Shown: positions 32,730-46,289, numbered from the stretch's first letter. The stretch: 64,000 nucleotides of DNA from Neoconidiobolus thromboides FSU 785 (GCA_025603075.1 MU626259.1:127920-191919); one strand, 5' to 3'. Translations and numbers: made by a program. The notes: generated from the sequence alone by a model not told the origin.

Positions 32730-34189
32730 ATGGATTTAGACCTCAATGAAGTGATTTTGAGTAGTAAGTCGAGTTATGAAAATTTAAGTCCCGTTCCTGA
32801 ATATCAAGAGGATGAGGGAAAAAAGAAGGTTATTAACGTTAAGGAAAAAGGAACTCAAACTATTGAGGCTCCAATCGAACATGAAAATGGAATTAATATT
32901 CAAGAAGAAATGAATAATAACAATAATGAAACCAACGCTACATTTATCAATGATAATGGAAAAAAAGGTATGGATAATGAAGAAGAAATATCAGGTAATG
33001 TGAACAAAAAGATTAAGTTTATATTTCAAAAAAACAGTACGGCTTTAATTAAAGATGGACGTAAAGGGAATTTTGACATTGAAGAAGATCAACAAATATT
33101 TGAACGACTTTTACAAGCAGTACATAAAAATCGAAAATTTCATGTAAAAAAACCAGCAGTAGAACAACTTTTAGGTTATTTTAGAAGTTTAGGTAAAGAT
33201 GTTAATTTAAAACAAATACGTAATAGAATTGATACTTGTATTCGATCTACTCGAAGGTTTCTTAGAAATTTTGCTAATATCAATAAGGAAAAAATGAGTA
33301 AGATTGGACTATATGTCCATTTTTTGGTAGTTCATTATTTACAATTTCATGATAAATCAAGTATTATTGTTAATGATAATTTAATACCTTATAATTATGA
33401 AGTTCAAGATAATTTTGAGAAGTTTGATAGAAATACATTTTTAACTTATTGTGAGCAAATTTGTTTAGGTAAAGAATTTAAATTAATCCAATATTCTAGT
33501 AAAAATAATGCAGTTGCATTAGGAGAGCGCTATAGTACATTTCCACTAGAAGGAAGTGATACAAGTAGAAACAAGGAATCAGAATTCAATAGTAGTTTAC
33601 TTTATCCAAACGATTCTAATAATATGTTACATAATCCAACAAATAGTAATTACCCTTCTGATAATACGAGTAATATGCTAAATAATGTGACAAGTAATAA
33701 TTTATTATCAGATGTAAATTGTAACGAAAATAATACTGTACTTAATTTACCCAATAATCATGTCAATAATGGATTAAATTTATCTAATTTGTCAAATGTT
33801 GATGAGAATATAACAGTGAATAGTATTGATGAAAATATAACATTAAACAAAGTCAATGGAAATATAACATCGAGTAGTACTGATAATATAAATAAAGGTA
33901 AATATTATAAAATAAGTAAACATTTGATAGTTAATAATTACTAAAAAATTTAATAGAAAAAGTTGATTTAATGATTAAATTACTTGAAGCACAAGAAAGG
34001 GTACTTGATAAAGCCATTCTATTAAAAGATAAAGAAATTAAATTAAGAAACTTACAATTAGTATTTGATGATAATAAAAAAGTAGGAGAAAATAATCATA
34101 ATAATGAACAGCAATTAAATTTCATCTCCAATTTGTCCTTAAATTCAAGTATTAATTTAGCTGCATTAAATAAATTAAATGATATTTAA
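32730..34189 (+). CDS. Putative Myb/SANT-like (trihelix-type) DNA-binding protein
   Basis: Two exons, 32730-33897 and 33957-34189, with a 59-bp phase-1 intron containing a TTACTAAA branch-like site, encode 466 residues. Residues about 120-200 form a three-helix region, (E)EDQQIFERLLQAV, KPAVEQLLGYFRSLG and LKQIRNRIDTCIRS. This resembles the Myb/SANT-like or trihelix fold, although the usual tryptophans are replaced. A long Asn-rich disordered region follows. The C-terminal exon encodes a coiled coil, EAQERVLDKAILLKDKEIKLR, which is typical of the tail of MSANTD/trihelix regulators. A nuclear transcriptional role is inferred. No direct homologue was recognised and the domain call is tentative. 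Confidence 0.62.
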
Positions 34190-34240
34190 ATCTTATAAGT
34201 TTGAGCTCTTTTTTAACTATTTATTATTTAATATAACTAT

Positions 34241-36600
34241 TTAAAGTCTGGAAAGGTCTCTACCAAATAAGATTCTCTTACTCCAATCTAAAGATAATAA
34301 CATTCGATTTCTTGCTGATACCTATTTAATAATGAATATTAATATTTTATAAATAAATAAAAAACTTACTTGTTCTGACCAATAAATAGATCTCCAAAGG
34401 TACATAGCTGAAAATCCAGCTAAGATAACTTTAGGTTTAATTAATTGAAAATTAGTTGGACTATTAGTTTCCAATTCAGCTACAGCCGAATTACCAATAT
34501 AAGCTAAAGAGCCTAAATGTTTATAAGTAAACTTAGGATATTGATTAAGGTACTCAACAACTTTTCCTGTTTGTATATCTTTTAATGTATGATTATTATT
34601 ATCCATTGTAATTGGTTGATTTCCATAAACTTGGTTATGTAGTGAATTCAATAATTTAGCTAAATATTTGCCTTGTTGATTAGCTACTTGTGCTGTTGCT
34701 GGTAATGAAGTCATCTTAGAATCAATATCTAAAATCATTTGTTGGACTTCACTTAAATCTAAAGAGTTAGAGTGATCAACATCATATTTTTTAAACGCTG
34801 ACAATAAATGTGGTATATAAGCAGAAGCTCTAGGAACTTCTTGAATCATCTGATGACACATTTCTTTAAATTCTTGAAAATTTAAATAGCCATCCTTATT
34901 TTTATCCGCTGTTTCAAAATAATGCTTCATGCGTTCTAATATCTTTGGTATTTCTACTGAAGCACAATCTCCTAATGCAAATATACTACCATCTTCTTTA
35001 CCTTTCACTCTTAATGTACCATCTACGGTAAGTGCACGTGATCTCGTTTGTTCTTCAATTTGTTTCTTGATTTTTTCTACCAAAGTTCGTACTGCTATCC
35101 CAGTGGACCATAATACTAAACCATAAGGTATTTCATAAGTTTCAACTTCTCCCTTATCATTTTTTAAAGTATAAACAACACTATCCTCTTTTAATTCTTT
35201 TACTCTAGCGTTAGTAATAATATTAATATTACGATCCTTAAATCTTTTCTGTTTTTTAAAATTTAATTTGATTTAATTTAATTTAATTTAATTTTAGTAT
35301 CATTATTATTATTTACCTCTGTATATTTAGATATCTGTTCATCATACGTATTCAATATATGTTCTCTTGATTGTATAATATGAATCGACACGTCTTCGGC
35401 TAAGAATGGGAACTAAAATAAAAAATAAGATGATATATATTCTGATTGGAATTAAACTTACATAAGATGCTAAGTCAGTAATAAGCAGGTCTTCTAATTC
35501 AGCAGCAAATTCAACACCTATAACAATATTAACAAAACTATACCAAATTTAATAATAATCTACCTGTTGGACCTAAAAAAGTATATTAATTTCAATTAAC
35601 TGATTAAATAAACTTAATTTTACCTCCTCCACAAACTACAAAACTCAACAATTTTTTACGTTCTTCTTTATCAATATTAGGCAACGATGCTTTCTCCAAA
35701 TTATTCAATAATGTCGTTCTAATTTTTCTAGCATCTGTAATATCATGTAAAAAGTGGGCATGTTCTAATCCCTGAATACCAAATGTAATTGACTTTGAAC
35801 CAACGGCAACTACTAAATGATCATAAGGTACATAAAATGGTTCATTTTGATCATTTTGAACCAAAACTCGATTATTTTCGATATCTACTTCCATTCCAAG
35901 ACCTTGAAAATAATGCCCACAATCACCAAATCTTCTTAATATTTTTCTTATTGGTTCAATTAAAGATCTGGGTTCAACAGTACCAACAGTGACAGAGGGT
36001 AATAATGGTGTAAATTGAAAGTAATTAGAGGGAGATATTACAAGTACTTCATATTTATCTACATCCAATTGTTTTAATAAACCAACAGACTATAAAAAAT
36101 TTAAAAACAATTAAAAATAAATATAAAAGTTAATTACCCCCCATCCACTACCTAAAATAACTAATTTTGGTTTTTCATTTTTAGGCCATACTGCAGTAGG
36201 TATCGCTTCCCCTTCCTTTCGATCAATATCAAATTTATGTAATTCTAATCAAAAAATACTTGATTTTAGTTAAATTTATTAACTTTTAATTTAATTTACT
36301 ATGATCTTGAAGCGTTCTCTTATGCTTCAAATCTTCAAAATATTCGTTAATAACAACATAACTACCACTAGCAATAAACAGGACAACTAATGCTTTAAAT
36401 AAAATGCGTGATGTTCGATAAATTCGATATCCTGTAGTACGTGGTGGATATAATTTGACCCCTTCTACTTCAACGATTGGGACTTGTTTTTTTCCATTAA
36501 AAAAAGACCATTTTTTATTAGTTAGGTTGGTCGTACTCCTAGTAACTTGCTTGTTCAATTGACTTCTTTTTACAACGCTTAATAGCTGTTTGGTAAACAT
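34241..36600 (-). CDS. NDE1: External type II NADH dehydrogenase with two EF-hands
   Basis: Eight exons on the minus strand: 36600-36300, 36244-36138, 36089-35624, 35572-35564 (9 nt), 35517-35462, 35412-35317, 35248-34370 and 34321-34241. They give 664 residues. A basic mitochondrial presequence (1-30) is followed by a TM helix (about 67-85). The FAD-binding motif is LGSGWGS (131-137) and the NAD-binding motif is CGGGPTGVEFA (about 289-299). Two EF-hand loops are inserted in the second half: DKNKDGYLNFQE (460-471, canonical) and DVDHSNSLDLSE (501-512, Asn for Gly). The tail LLSLDWSKRILFGRDLSRL matches the family end. The enzyme feeds cytosolic NAD(P)H electrons to ubiquinone without pumping protons. 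EF-hand versions, such as Neurospora NDE-1 and plant NDB, are calcium-controlled and face the intermembrane space. Confidence 0.95.
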
Positions 36601-37666
36601 TTTAATATGTCCTAAAGTTGTTTAAAAATCGAGGGTTTGTATTTGTATTTGTATTTTATAACTTCGATGCGTGACATCACTTTTTGCTTTCGTTTTTATT
36701 GAATCATTACTAATTTGATTTGTTATTTTTATATACTTTTGATTTCATTATTAGACTGAGATTGAAATAATTACAAATTTAGATGTTTATTACTATTGGA
36801 TCGTTAATTGTTACATCTCAGTACATTGTTCATTTAAATTTGTTGCTATTTCTTTGCCTGAGTTTAGGAGTTATATATAATCCTATATTTTTAAATTCAG
36901 GTAAAAAAATCACCCCCAAATCTAAATGAATAGTGTACTGAGATATAACAATTAACGACTTAATAATATAAGTCAAATAATATTCCTTTTTATTTCAAAA
37001 AAACAAGCAATTTTGGAATCTAGATATGATTCTATTTTAGTTAATAAAATCAATCTTTAGCTAAAAAATTGCCTAATTTACAATCAGCTTTTGTATCATA
37101 AAAGTTAGAGAATAAATAATAAGATTAAAATGGTAATATTTTGACTTACTCAAATTTTACTTTATATTGCTGTTTAATTATACATTATATTTTGTACCAG
37201 TCAGTTAAAGAAATTTGAATTTGGCTACTAAACTATTTCTAATAGTTGATTAAAATCTCTTCTCTTTTTCTTATTATTCCTTTTCTCAGTTAATAGTTCA
37301 AAAATTAAAAAATTCTCTGTTAAATTGTCAAAAAAAACAGGGCTCAATAGAAAATAATTGAAACAAGATCATCAACCACTTGAGTATTGTGGAGGTACGT
37401 TGTTTATCCAATTTTATTGATTTAAATTTCATTTAAATTGATATTACATACATGGTTGAATCAACTACCTGATTGAATATTGAGATTTAAAAAAAGGCAA
37501 CTAATTGACATTTAATTCGAGTAGAAGTTCCATCCAATCCGAGCCAGTTTTAGGAGATATTTGGTACTTAATGGGTTAAAAAAAAGATTTAATTTTTCAA
37601 CTATGATATTAAAAATTAGAGTATTTTTTTCAACTTTAAATAGTTTCTTTTCAATATTTTCAAATT
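36601..37666. other. Intergenic with a long imperfect palindrome
   Basis: Divergent promoter region between NDE1 and the five-exon gene at 37667. It contains the palindrome at 36801-36958. The rest is AT-rich. Confidence 0.45.
36801..36958. repeat. Imperfect palindrome of about 158 bp (foldback element)
   Basis: The outer arms TCGTTAATTGTTACATCTCA... (from 36801) and ...ATAACAATTAACGA (to 36958) are reverse complements over about 41 bp with roughly four mismatches. The symmetry continues inward (CCTGAGTTTA facing TAAATTCAGG) to a centre near 36879 at TTATATATAA, and weakly outward. It is unlike the MITE family in sequence and lies in a shared promoter region. Confidence 0.85.
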
Positions 37667-39160
37667 ATGACTTCCACTCGATTAACTCGGTCGCGAAGAA
37701 AAGCAATAGAAAAAGGATTAGAACCAGAAAGTAGCCTTGGACAGTTGTCCTCACCTAGTAGAACTGTCAATACAACTTTACCTTCAAATGCATTAATTCT
37801 AAAACAAAAAAGTAAAGATAGGGAATCCAGTGAAGATTTAAGTGGCTTTGAAAAAAGTTTATTGGATATTAAAAGACAAAGTAATAATATGGTACAAGTT
37901 GGAGAAATGATGGAGTTGAATTCTAAAAAGAAAAAAGAGCCGATAAGATACTCAGAAGAAGAAGAAAGAATGAGTAGTAATTCAAAGGTCAAAAGATCAA
38001 GGATGGAAGAAGAAAAAGAAGATGAAGGTAAACATTGATAAAAATCATCAAAATAAAATAAATTAATAATAATAAATTAATATCAAAAGACCATTTTACA
38101 TGGGAAGAGGGCTCTGTATCGACAATTTATGAAGCTGATAATAATCAGATTAATCAAATTGAAAAAAGAAAAGAATATATAGAAGAAGAAAAGAGTTGTA
38201 TTTCTAATGAAAGAGATCCATCTCAATTAGAAAGAACTCCATTAATGTTAAGAAAACAAAATAGTTATTTTAAAAATTGGAAATTTGAAAAGAAAGAGGA
38301 GTTTTATTTATGGAAAAAAATGATTAAATGCTGTGGTTTATTTGGAAGGTAAGAGAGATATTAAGGAAGTGTCTTTTTTTACTTAATGGATGAAATGGAT
38401 AGCATTAAGTATAAGTATAATAATGAAATTGTTTCTTATTAGGGAATATCGCTTGTTTTTTAAATATCATTATTGGCCAAGGAAAAAAGAGAACTTTAAA
38501 TCAAGAATCAATGTAGGAATGGAAAAAAGGTAAGTACTAAGAAATAATATTTCATTTGTTTCTTATTACATTGAAGAGAAGATTATCAATTAAATTTTTT
38601 TATTGATTTGATTTCCATTAGAAACTTAAGTTTATTTGCTGATGATATGCTATCTCCTACTGAAGAGAAACAATTAATGTTGGAAAATAATCAGTACTGG
38701 ATAGCCAATTTGAATAATGAAAATCGTATCACAGAAAGTGATAAGAATGATCAATTTGAAACACCTATTAAATTAGCTTATCAAGAAAACACTTGTCATT
38801 CCATTGGTCAACAAAATCTTATTAAAAAAATTCAAGGATTAATAGTGAAATTACTGTTAGTAAAGAAACCAACAATCACGCCAAATGAAATGAATGTTAT
38901 AGTGAAAAAAATTAGTACTAAAATTCAGTGTAAAGTTGTAGGTTTATTGAATTTAATGTTAGATGGAAAAGTAAGTAAGCTGGATGCTTTTAAAGGTTAT
39001 AGGAGGTAATAAGTTGAAACTGAATTTATTGCTTTTGTTTCGATGTTAATCATATATTAACGGAATGTTGTTTTTGTTTAGTTTTATAAAGTTAATTGAT
39101 CATATGGATGCTAATGGATTATTAATATTAAGTCAAAAAGTTGGTTTTAAAAAAAAGTAA
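37667..39160 (+). CDS. Unrecognised five-exon gene, basic and charged protein
   Basis: Five exons are inferred (37667-38027, 38090-38348, 38443-38529, 38622-39005, 39082-39160), all joining in phase to give 389 residues. The N-terminus MTSTRLTRSRRKAIEKG is basic and is followed by a Ser/Glu/Lys-rich disordered stretch. Residues about 121-235 are highly charged and contain FTWEEGS and a tryptophan/tyrosine-rich segment, KYHYWPRKKENF. The C-terminal 110 residues look like a folded helical domain (SIGQQNLIKKIQGLIVKLLL ... LLNLMLDGKVSKLDAFKGYRR). No TM helix or signal peptide was seen. Basic N-terminus and charge suggest a nuclear protein. No family was recognised. The consistent phase of four introns with GTAAG/GTAAT donors supports a real gene. 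Confidence 0.72.
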
Positions 39161-39356
39161 ATTTATTTAAATTCTATATTATAATAGAAAATTAATTAGT
39201 ACCTTATATAGACTTATTAATAAAGTTCAACAAAAATTATTAAAAATAGAAAGTAAAATAAAAAATGATATTAATTTATAAAAATAAAGTAATAATAATA
39301 CTCAATTTATTAATATTCAATATAAAATAATAAAATTTCATCTTTTTTCAAATGAT

Positions 39357-42300
39357 TTAATTTTTACCAAATTTCTCTTTTAATGAACCTAATAAATTTT
39401 TAGGTTTAAGATTAGCAATTGAATTTCTTTTCAATCTTCTATTTGATTTATCCGATTCTTCTTCATTTATACTATCTTCGTTAGGTGGTTCAAACATTTC
39501 TTGAGACAAAACTGGGTTAACATTTGTTGGAGAATTGTGAGAATTGCTAGTATTAAGTCCACTATTATCACCAGGTAAATTTAATTCTAACTTTAATCTT
39601 AATTGACCAACCCCACCATTTCTCAATTCACCTGGATTGGTTAAAAATTCCACTACATTTTCTTGATCATTTTTAAAATGATCCCATATATTCAATGTAT
39701 AACTGCCTAATTCTACATTTTCTTTTAAAAAATTGTAATCCTTAATAATTAAATTTAATTGAGTTAATTCACCCGGATAAATTGATTGAATAATAAAACT
39801 TTCATCCCAATGTGGATTGCGTGTCTTTTTTAATACTTTAGTTTTATATATTAATTTCTTTTCTTTCATCACTTTAATATATGGATCTGAATATCCATTA
39901 CGATCTGCTGCTATTAAATCTTTACCATCTAATAACGTAATTTTAACTGAATATCCTGATTCATTATTACCTTGTCTAGAAGGTGAGCGAGATGAAGATA
40001 AGCCAAAGGAACCTGAATGAGTTGATGAAATTGAATGAGTTGATGAGTTAAATCCTGATTTAATTTTATTTAATGGACTTGTTGAATTATTGTTAGAATC
40101 TGTTAATGTAACTGTTGGTGGCGATGTAGTATTACTATTATTATGGTGATCATCATGATGTATTGTATCTTTAATACTATTAAATATTCCTTTAGCTATA
40201 TTTTTACTACCTGATGCTAACTTAAGCGGGGCTGATAATACTGTTTTAGCTCCTTGTATTGCTACTTTACCTGTGCCATTAGCTAAATGAGCTGCTCCAC
40301 CTAATGCTAAGGATAATCCGCCTGTAGCTACTTTAAAGCCACCTTTAGCTAATCCACCCACTAAATCGACTGGATTGCCAGATAAAGCAGCAGCTAATAG
40401 ACTTGGATTAACATCTCTTAAAACATAAAAAGGCGCAAAAAATAATTCTAATGTAATCGAACCATGTTTTGTATTTTCTAATTGTAAAGTAACTTCATCT
40501 TTAATTTCAGCTTCAATTTGTTTTAATTCCAAATTAATTGATCCTAATGAAGAATGAGATTGTATCTGATTCCAATCAAATACTTCAATAGCTAATATTG
40601 ATTTAATTCGATCGGTTACTTCAATATTAAATAATTCATCAAATGTTGGATTTAAGTTATTCTTTTTTGTTTTTGTACGTAATTTCTTATTTCCGTTTAA
40701 AGATAAGGATACATATGGATCAGATGATCCGTCTTTATCAGCTGATACTAAATCTGCTGCTTTAATTACTCTAACTTGTAAAATACCCATATTACGAGAA
40801 GATTCAGATTCATCAATTATATAATTGGAGGGTATAAATTCAAAACTTAATTTAATTTGACCTGGACAATCTAAATTATACCAAAATGTATTCTTATCTT
40901 CATTATTCTTATCATTGTTAAATTGATTGTTTTTAATTGATTCTAATATATCTTTAATCCTTCCATTCCAACTAGCAATTGTTTTGTCTTCATTTTCTTT
41001 TGATTGTTTGATTTCTACGTTTAACATATCTACTTGAGTTTCTTTAACAAATCCTTCTCCACTTTCCCCCCAACTTTGATTTAAATTGCTTTTTTTAACT
41101 AAAGTACGTAAAATCGGAGATCGGAAATTACCATTTAAAGTAATTAGCCCATAAATTTTAGTTTTACTTTGTAGATCTTTGACTTCATGTAATTTAACTT
41201 TAATTATACCTGAGCTATAATTTAAATAATTATTATCTTCACTATTTTTATTGCTCATTACAATTGTATTAGTTGTGCTAATCATTTCGTTGCTTTGATT
41301 ATTGGCTTCTAGTTGATTTAAACTATTATTATTATTATTAATTGCTCCTTGATCAACCGTATTTGAACGTGTTGGTGCTGGTGAATCATATTGTTGATTG
41401 ATGTTGTTTGAAATTGATGGAAGTGCTGAATTAGATTGCTGATCTACTGAAGTTGAATTTGAATGTTGTATTGAATTGGTTGGTTCATTAATAGTATTTG
41501 TGTGGGAAGTTTGTACTGAAATAGATTGTTGATCAATAGTAGATTTTTCCATACTAGTGTCTTTACGTGATGATTTCTTTGATGCTTTATCTACTTTTGG
41601 CTGCAAAAATTGTTGAGGCAATGAAAAATATTGCACCATTAATTCAATTGAACCATCGTTTTTGCTATCTTTTTTATTAATAACTGTATGCCATCTAATA
41701 TAAAATATTATCAATATTAATATCAATTTTTATAATATAAACTTACTTCGATATTAATTCTCCATCTTCAAAACCAATCAAGTTGTCATATTGATTACCA
41801 ATAAAGTCTTTAATTGGTAATTCAACATAACCATATGATTTATTTTCTTTTAATGCAGAAGAACCTTTAATTTCTAAACGTAATATTTCTTTAATCTGAT
41901 GAATTGGTATATAAAATACTTCATCCCAATATGGATTAGGTGATGCTTCCTTCTTTTCACTTGTTCCCCATATTTTGTTATTCATTTTTAATTCAATCAA
42001 TTGTGTATTTTTAGTAGCACTTTCTTTACATTTTAAATCTTTAGCTCTTATTATTTTAACTCTTAAAAATCCAATTGCTGGTGGTAAATTACCATGACTT
42101 GTTGCATCCATTAATATTGAGGACCATTTAGCATCTAATTTAATCTTAACTAGTGATTTTTCTTTATCGTTATTTTTATTAAATTCAAACCATCCATCTT
42201 CTTTATTCTAAATAAAAATAAAAATAAATATAATAATAATAATATAATGAATGTTAAAATTAGTAAATATAATAATAACGTAACAAATATTAAACTTACA

Positions 42301-44414
42301 ATTTCATCTAAAAATTGATTCATATTAAAGTGTAATTGGCCAATCATGTGATTAGAAGATAATAGCTCAAGCGTAACAACTTTAGTATTAATATCATCAA
42401 TAAATTGATCAGTAAATGACTCAATAACGATTAAATTCATTATATCATAAGATTTTGTTTGGTAAATAGAATATCCGTTAATTTTTACATTAACCGTTAC
42501 TTTACTTTTACCTCCACCTACTACTGGTACTGACGATAATAATTTTCGTTGTTTTTCTAATCCTTGTATTTGTCGAATTATTATTTTCATTACGCCTGAA
42601 TCTAATTAAACAATATTATTAATATTAATATTTATCATAAATGATATAATAATAACAAATATAACAATAATATACTTACTTGATTGAATAATTTCTTCAG
42701 TACCATCTTCTAATTTAATTGCTTCAACAACTGGATAATAAGATAATTTATAAGTCAAATCTCCTCTAATTTTACCATTACGTATAATTTTATCACAATT
42801 ATTTTGATTATTCTCATTTAATAAAGTAGACAAATCGAATTGAGTTAAACCTAATACTCGATCTTTTTTAACATCATTTTCATCTTTAATTATCATATTT
42901 AATTTTTCATTTAATGAATAAATTAATATATCAAATGTTTGATCCCATACTGGATTAGTTGTATTTTGTATTGTTTTTGTTTTAAATAATTCTTTACGGT
43001 CTTCAATATTAATTGAAACAAATGGATCAATTATTCCAATCAATTCAACATTTTTTAATCCTGTGGCATTGTTAATCGTCAATTTTAATACACCAATTGG
43101 TAAATCATTTTCTAAGCTACTTCCCATCATTTCTTCAATATTCAATAAATAAGATTGTGGTGCTAATATAATACTTTCAATAATTTGTTTAATTAATCGA
43201 TTAAATAAAGGTTTAAAAAATGGTATGTTTGTTAAATCTATATTGAATATTGGTCTAAATTTAAAATCAATATCAGGCAATTCTAATAATGAAACATGGG
43301 CACTTTTAATATGAGGGAAATTATTCATTAATTTTAGTTTAATTCTTAATTTACTATTAAAATGCATTTCATTTAGTATGATTGGTAATTTAAATGTCAT
43401 ACCAAATAAATTCAATTCAATTTCCAATTGAATATTACTATTAATTTTAATTAGATTACTTTCTTCAAATGAATCATTACTTTTGAATTTCTTTTCATAA
43501 AATGAGTTGGGTGTAAATGATAAATGCCAATCCATAATAATGATATCACTTTGATTACTTGGATAATATTTGATTCCCTTTAAAATTGGTGGTTTGTTAC
43601 CTAAATAACAATAATAATAGTATTAATATATTATATATATTTGTATTCTAATAATGATATAATGCAATAATTACCTAATGTAAACGTAGTAAACTTTACT
43701 TTCTTAATAATAGGAACCGAAGCCAAATATGGTTCTACCGTTGCTTCAATATTATCTACTAATTGTTTACATAATTTGGGTTCAAATTGAAACCAAAATC
43801 CAGATAATAATCTATTAATCCATAATACAGATTCAATATCATTTTCTAACTAAATTTATATTAAAAATAAATATTACTACACTAAATTTTATATAATTAA
43901 ACTTACGTTAGGTATCATTAATTTCTCTTGAATCTTAACGATCTTTCTTTTATAAGTCTCAGTAATGGATTTATCAAAGAATTTAGCTATAAAATAATTG
44001 AATATCTTTATCAAATAATCATGTTAAAATAAATTTACACAAAATGTAGGCTAAAACTAAACTAAAAACAAACGGAATACCGATAAGATAAAACAAATAA
44101 ACAATAAGCTGAATTACAGCTATTAATGCAACATTGAATTCAGTAGTGCCTAAATAAGGTTCTACCATTTTTTCAACTATCTCAATATAACTTGGACTTG
44201 ATACTTGTGGTACTTGTTGCTGTTCTTGTCCTTGTACTTGTGATTGATCTTGTAATGACTGTTGTTGTTGTACTTCATCTCCGTTACCTCTAAAAGTACC
44301 ATAACCAACAGTATCTTTACTTACTTGGTTGTCTTGACTATGACTTGGGCTATTAGTCTTTAGAACTTGATTTTCACCAATTGGTTCTAAAGGTTGATTG
44401 TTACTTGCTATCAT
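39357..44414 (-). CDS. Tricalbin (extended-synaptotagmin family) ER-plasma membrane tether
   Basis: Seven exons on the minus strand: 44414-44039, 43986-43907, 43849-43675, 43600-42680, 42601-42300, 42207-41747 and 41694-39357. They give 1550 residues. A Gln-rich N-terminus is followed by a hydrophobic hairpin (about 95-124) that anchors the protein in the ER. An SMP lipid-transfer domain covers about 145-390. C2 domains follow: one at about 405-500, degenerate ones near 540 and 690, one near 933-1060, and two with good calcium-binding aspartates, SADKDGSSDPYV (about 1090) and AADRNGYSDPYI (about 1367). Between the last two lies a Gly/Ala-rich amphipathic segment (about 1200-1282). The family transfers lipids at ER-plasma membrane contacts. 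Length and order match fungal Tcb1-3. Confidence 0.93.
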
Positions 44415-45336
44415 ATTTATTAAAGAAGTATAAAAAAGTCAATTTTGTTTCTTAGTAAGTAATATTTATATTAAAATTTTATATAAAAAAATTCCAAACT
44501 TTTTTACCTCATTTCTGTTTTATTCTTAAATTATTCTTTTATTTTTCTATTTTTTCAACCGAAGTTTAATTTGTTAATCACTTCAACTTTCGTAATTGAT
44601 TGGTAATATTCAATTGAATTATTTTGGTTTCAAATGATTTTAGAATGATGGCAATCATGTTACGTGGTTTTTAGTTTAAGTTCTATCAAGTCTACTTTAT
44701 TAAAATAGAAGATCAATAACAAATGTTTCCAAATAAAAATGTAGTTAAAAAAATAAACGTTAGTTTACATCTTATAAACAATATTAACAAATGCATTTTT
44801 ATGAATAAAGTAAGACAGTCCTTTTTATAATTTGGTTTCAATCTATTATGAATCATTTTAAGCCTTTTATTATCAAACAAATCCTTAATATCTGGAATCG
44901 AATTACGTCATGGTAGCCTTAAAACTTTATTTTTTTTAAAATTCATTCTTGAATTATGAGATTTTCTATTTGCCAATATTCAATTCAATTTCCAATCCCT
45001 TATTTAAAAAATAAATAACAGTAACATTACCATATTCTAATAAATATCAAGATAAAAGAATAACTTATATAAAGTTACAAGTTATTCAATTTCAAATTTT
45101 ATTTAATATTGTTTTTCAAGTGATAATTGAGCTAAAGATTAAAAGATTTATTTAAAGGTGTTAATAAGTTTTGATATAAACGGTTAATTGCCAAGAGCAC
45201 CAATATCATTCACTTGATTCATATATTTTATCAAAAAAGATCTATGTCCGATAAATAAGCTACATTTATTTATTTAGAAAGTTTAAAACCTTTTTATATA
45301 GAAGAAACAAATACCAAGAAAACTAATAACATCTAC
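44415..45336. other. Intergenic, AT-rich
   Basis: Upstream region of the tricalbin gene and downstream of RIB7. No gene, RNA gene or repeat was recognised. Confidence 0.4.
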
Positions 45337-46289
45337 TTATTTTCCATGAATATAACTAGAGATTATATCAGGGCCCAATTGACAATAAGAATTACCGTTA
45401 TTTAATTTTATATTATTTAATCCCTAAAAATGATTAAAAACTTTATCCTAAGTAAAGAAACTGCTAAAACTTACTTGTTGATTTTCTAAGATATAAGAAG
45501 TACCATTACTACCAACAATTATAGGACAAATAGTTACAATTAAGTGATGAATCAAATTAAAATTAGACAATAAATTAAAGATGATCTTAGAACCTCCTTC
45601 TACCATTATGGAATTAATATTATATAATTTAAGTTGTTCAAAAACTTCTTTTAAATCAACTTTTCCATCTATTAAGTTAGTACTAATAAGTTGAATATTT
45701 AAGTTTTCTAATTCCTAGTTAACAATAATGTATTAAAAATTATCAATGTCATTGATTTATTTACCCTAATCTTTTTCAATTTATTCTCAGTTAATTCTCC
45801 TCCAAATACTATAATAGGTTTTATTTCATTTTTCATCAAATTACAATTTAATGGAATCTGTAAATCTCGATCAATAACGATTGGCCTTGGTTGTTTATAA
45901 CCTTGATTTAATAAATTAGTTTCCCTAACTTTGAACCGTTAGTAATTATTGAATTATCCTCCTATTTCTTCCGTCATTACCTGTAAGTCTTGGATTGTCC
46001 GATAACACGGTACCAATGCCTACCATAATACCTTCATTTTGACATCTCAAACTAACGGATTAGAGGTTGTATTATATTTTGTTAATTAGCATGAGTTTAA
46101 TAGGAATTACTATTGAGTCATGAACATGGACTCTTTTGAACTTAATAATATAGGTTGTTTATCTTTATTAGATATTTTGGCATCGATACTTTGTGCAAAA
46201 GTCAAAGTGATCCTTGGTAAACTATCGTCTGCCTTTGAACTACTGCTCACATATTGATCATTAATAAAATTGACTGCTTTTTCTTCCAT
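45337..46289 (-). CDS. RIB7: Riboflavin biosynthesis reductase Rib7
   Basis: Five exons on the minus strand: 46289-46111, 46051-45981, 45928-45765, 45714-45475 and 45423-45337. They give 246 residues, the normal length for fungal Rib7. The enzyme reduces 2,5-diamino-6-ribosylamino-4(3H)-pyrimidinone 5'-phosphate with NADPH, the second step of fungal riboflavin synthesis. The signatures LTFAQSIDAKIS, LLSSKESMFMTQYLR, GIMVGIGTVLSDNPRLT and SIMVEGGSKI are all present, three of them reconstructed across splice junctions. In-frame ATGs exist upstream of 46289, but that ATG gives the expected N-terminus and leaves a short divergent promoter with the next gene. Confidence 0.92.
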
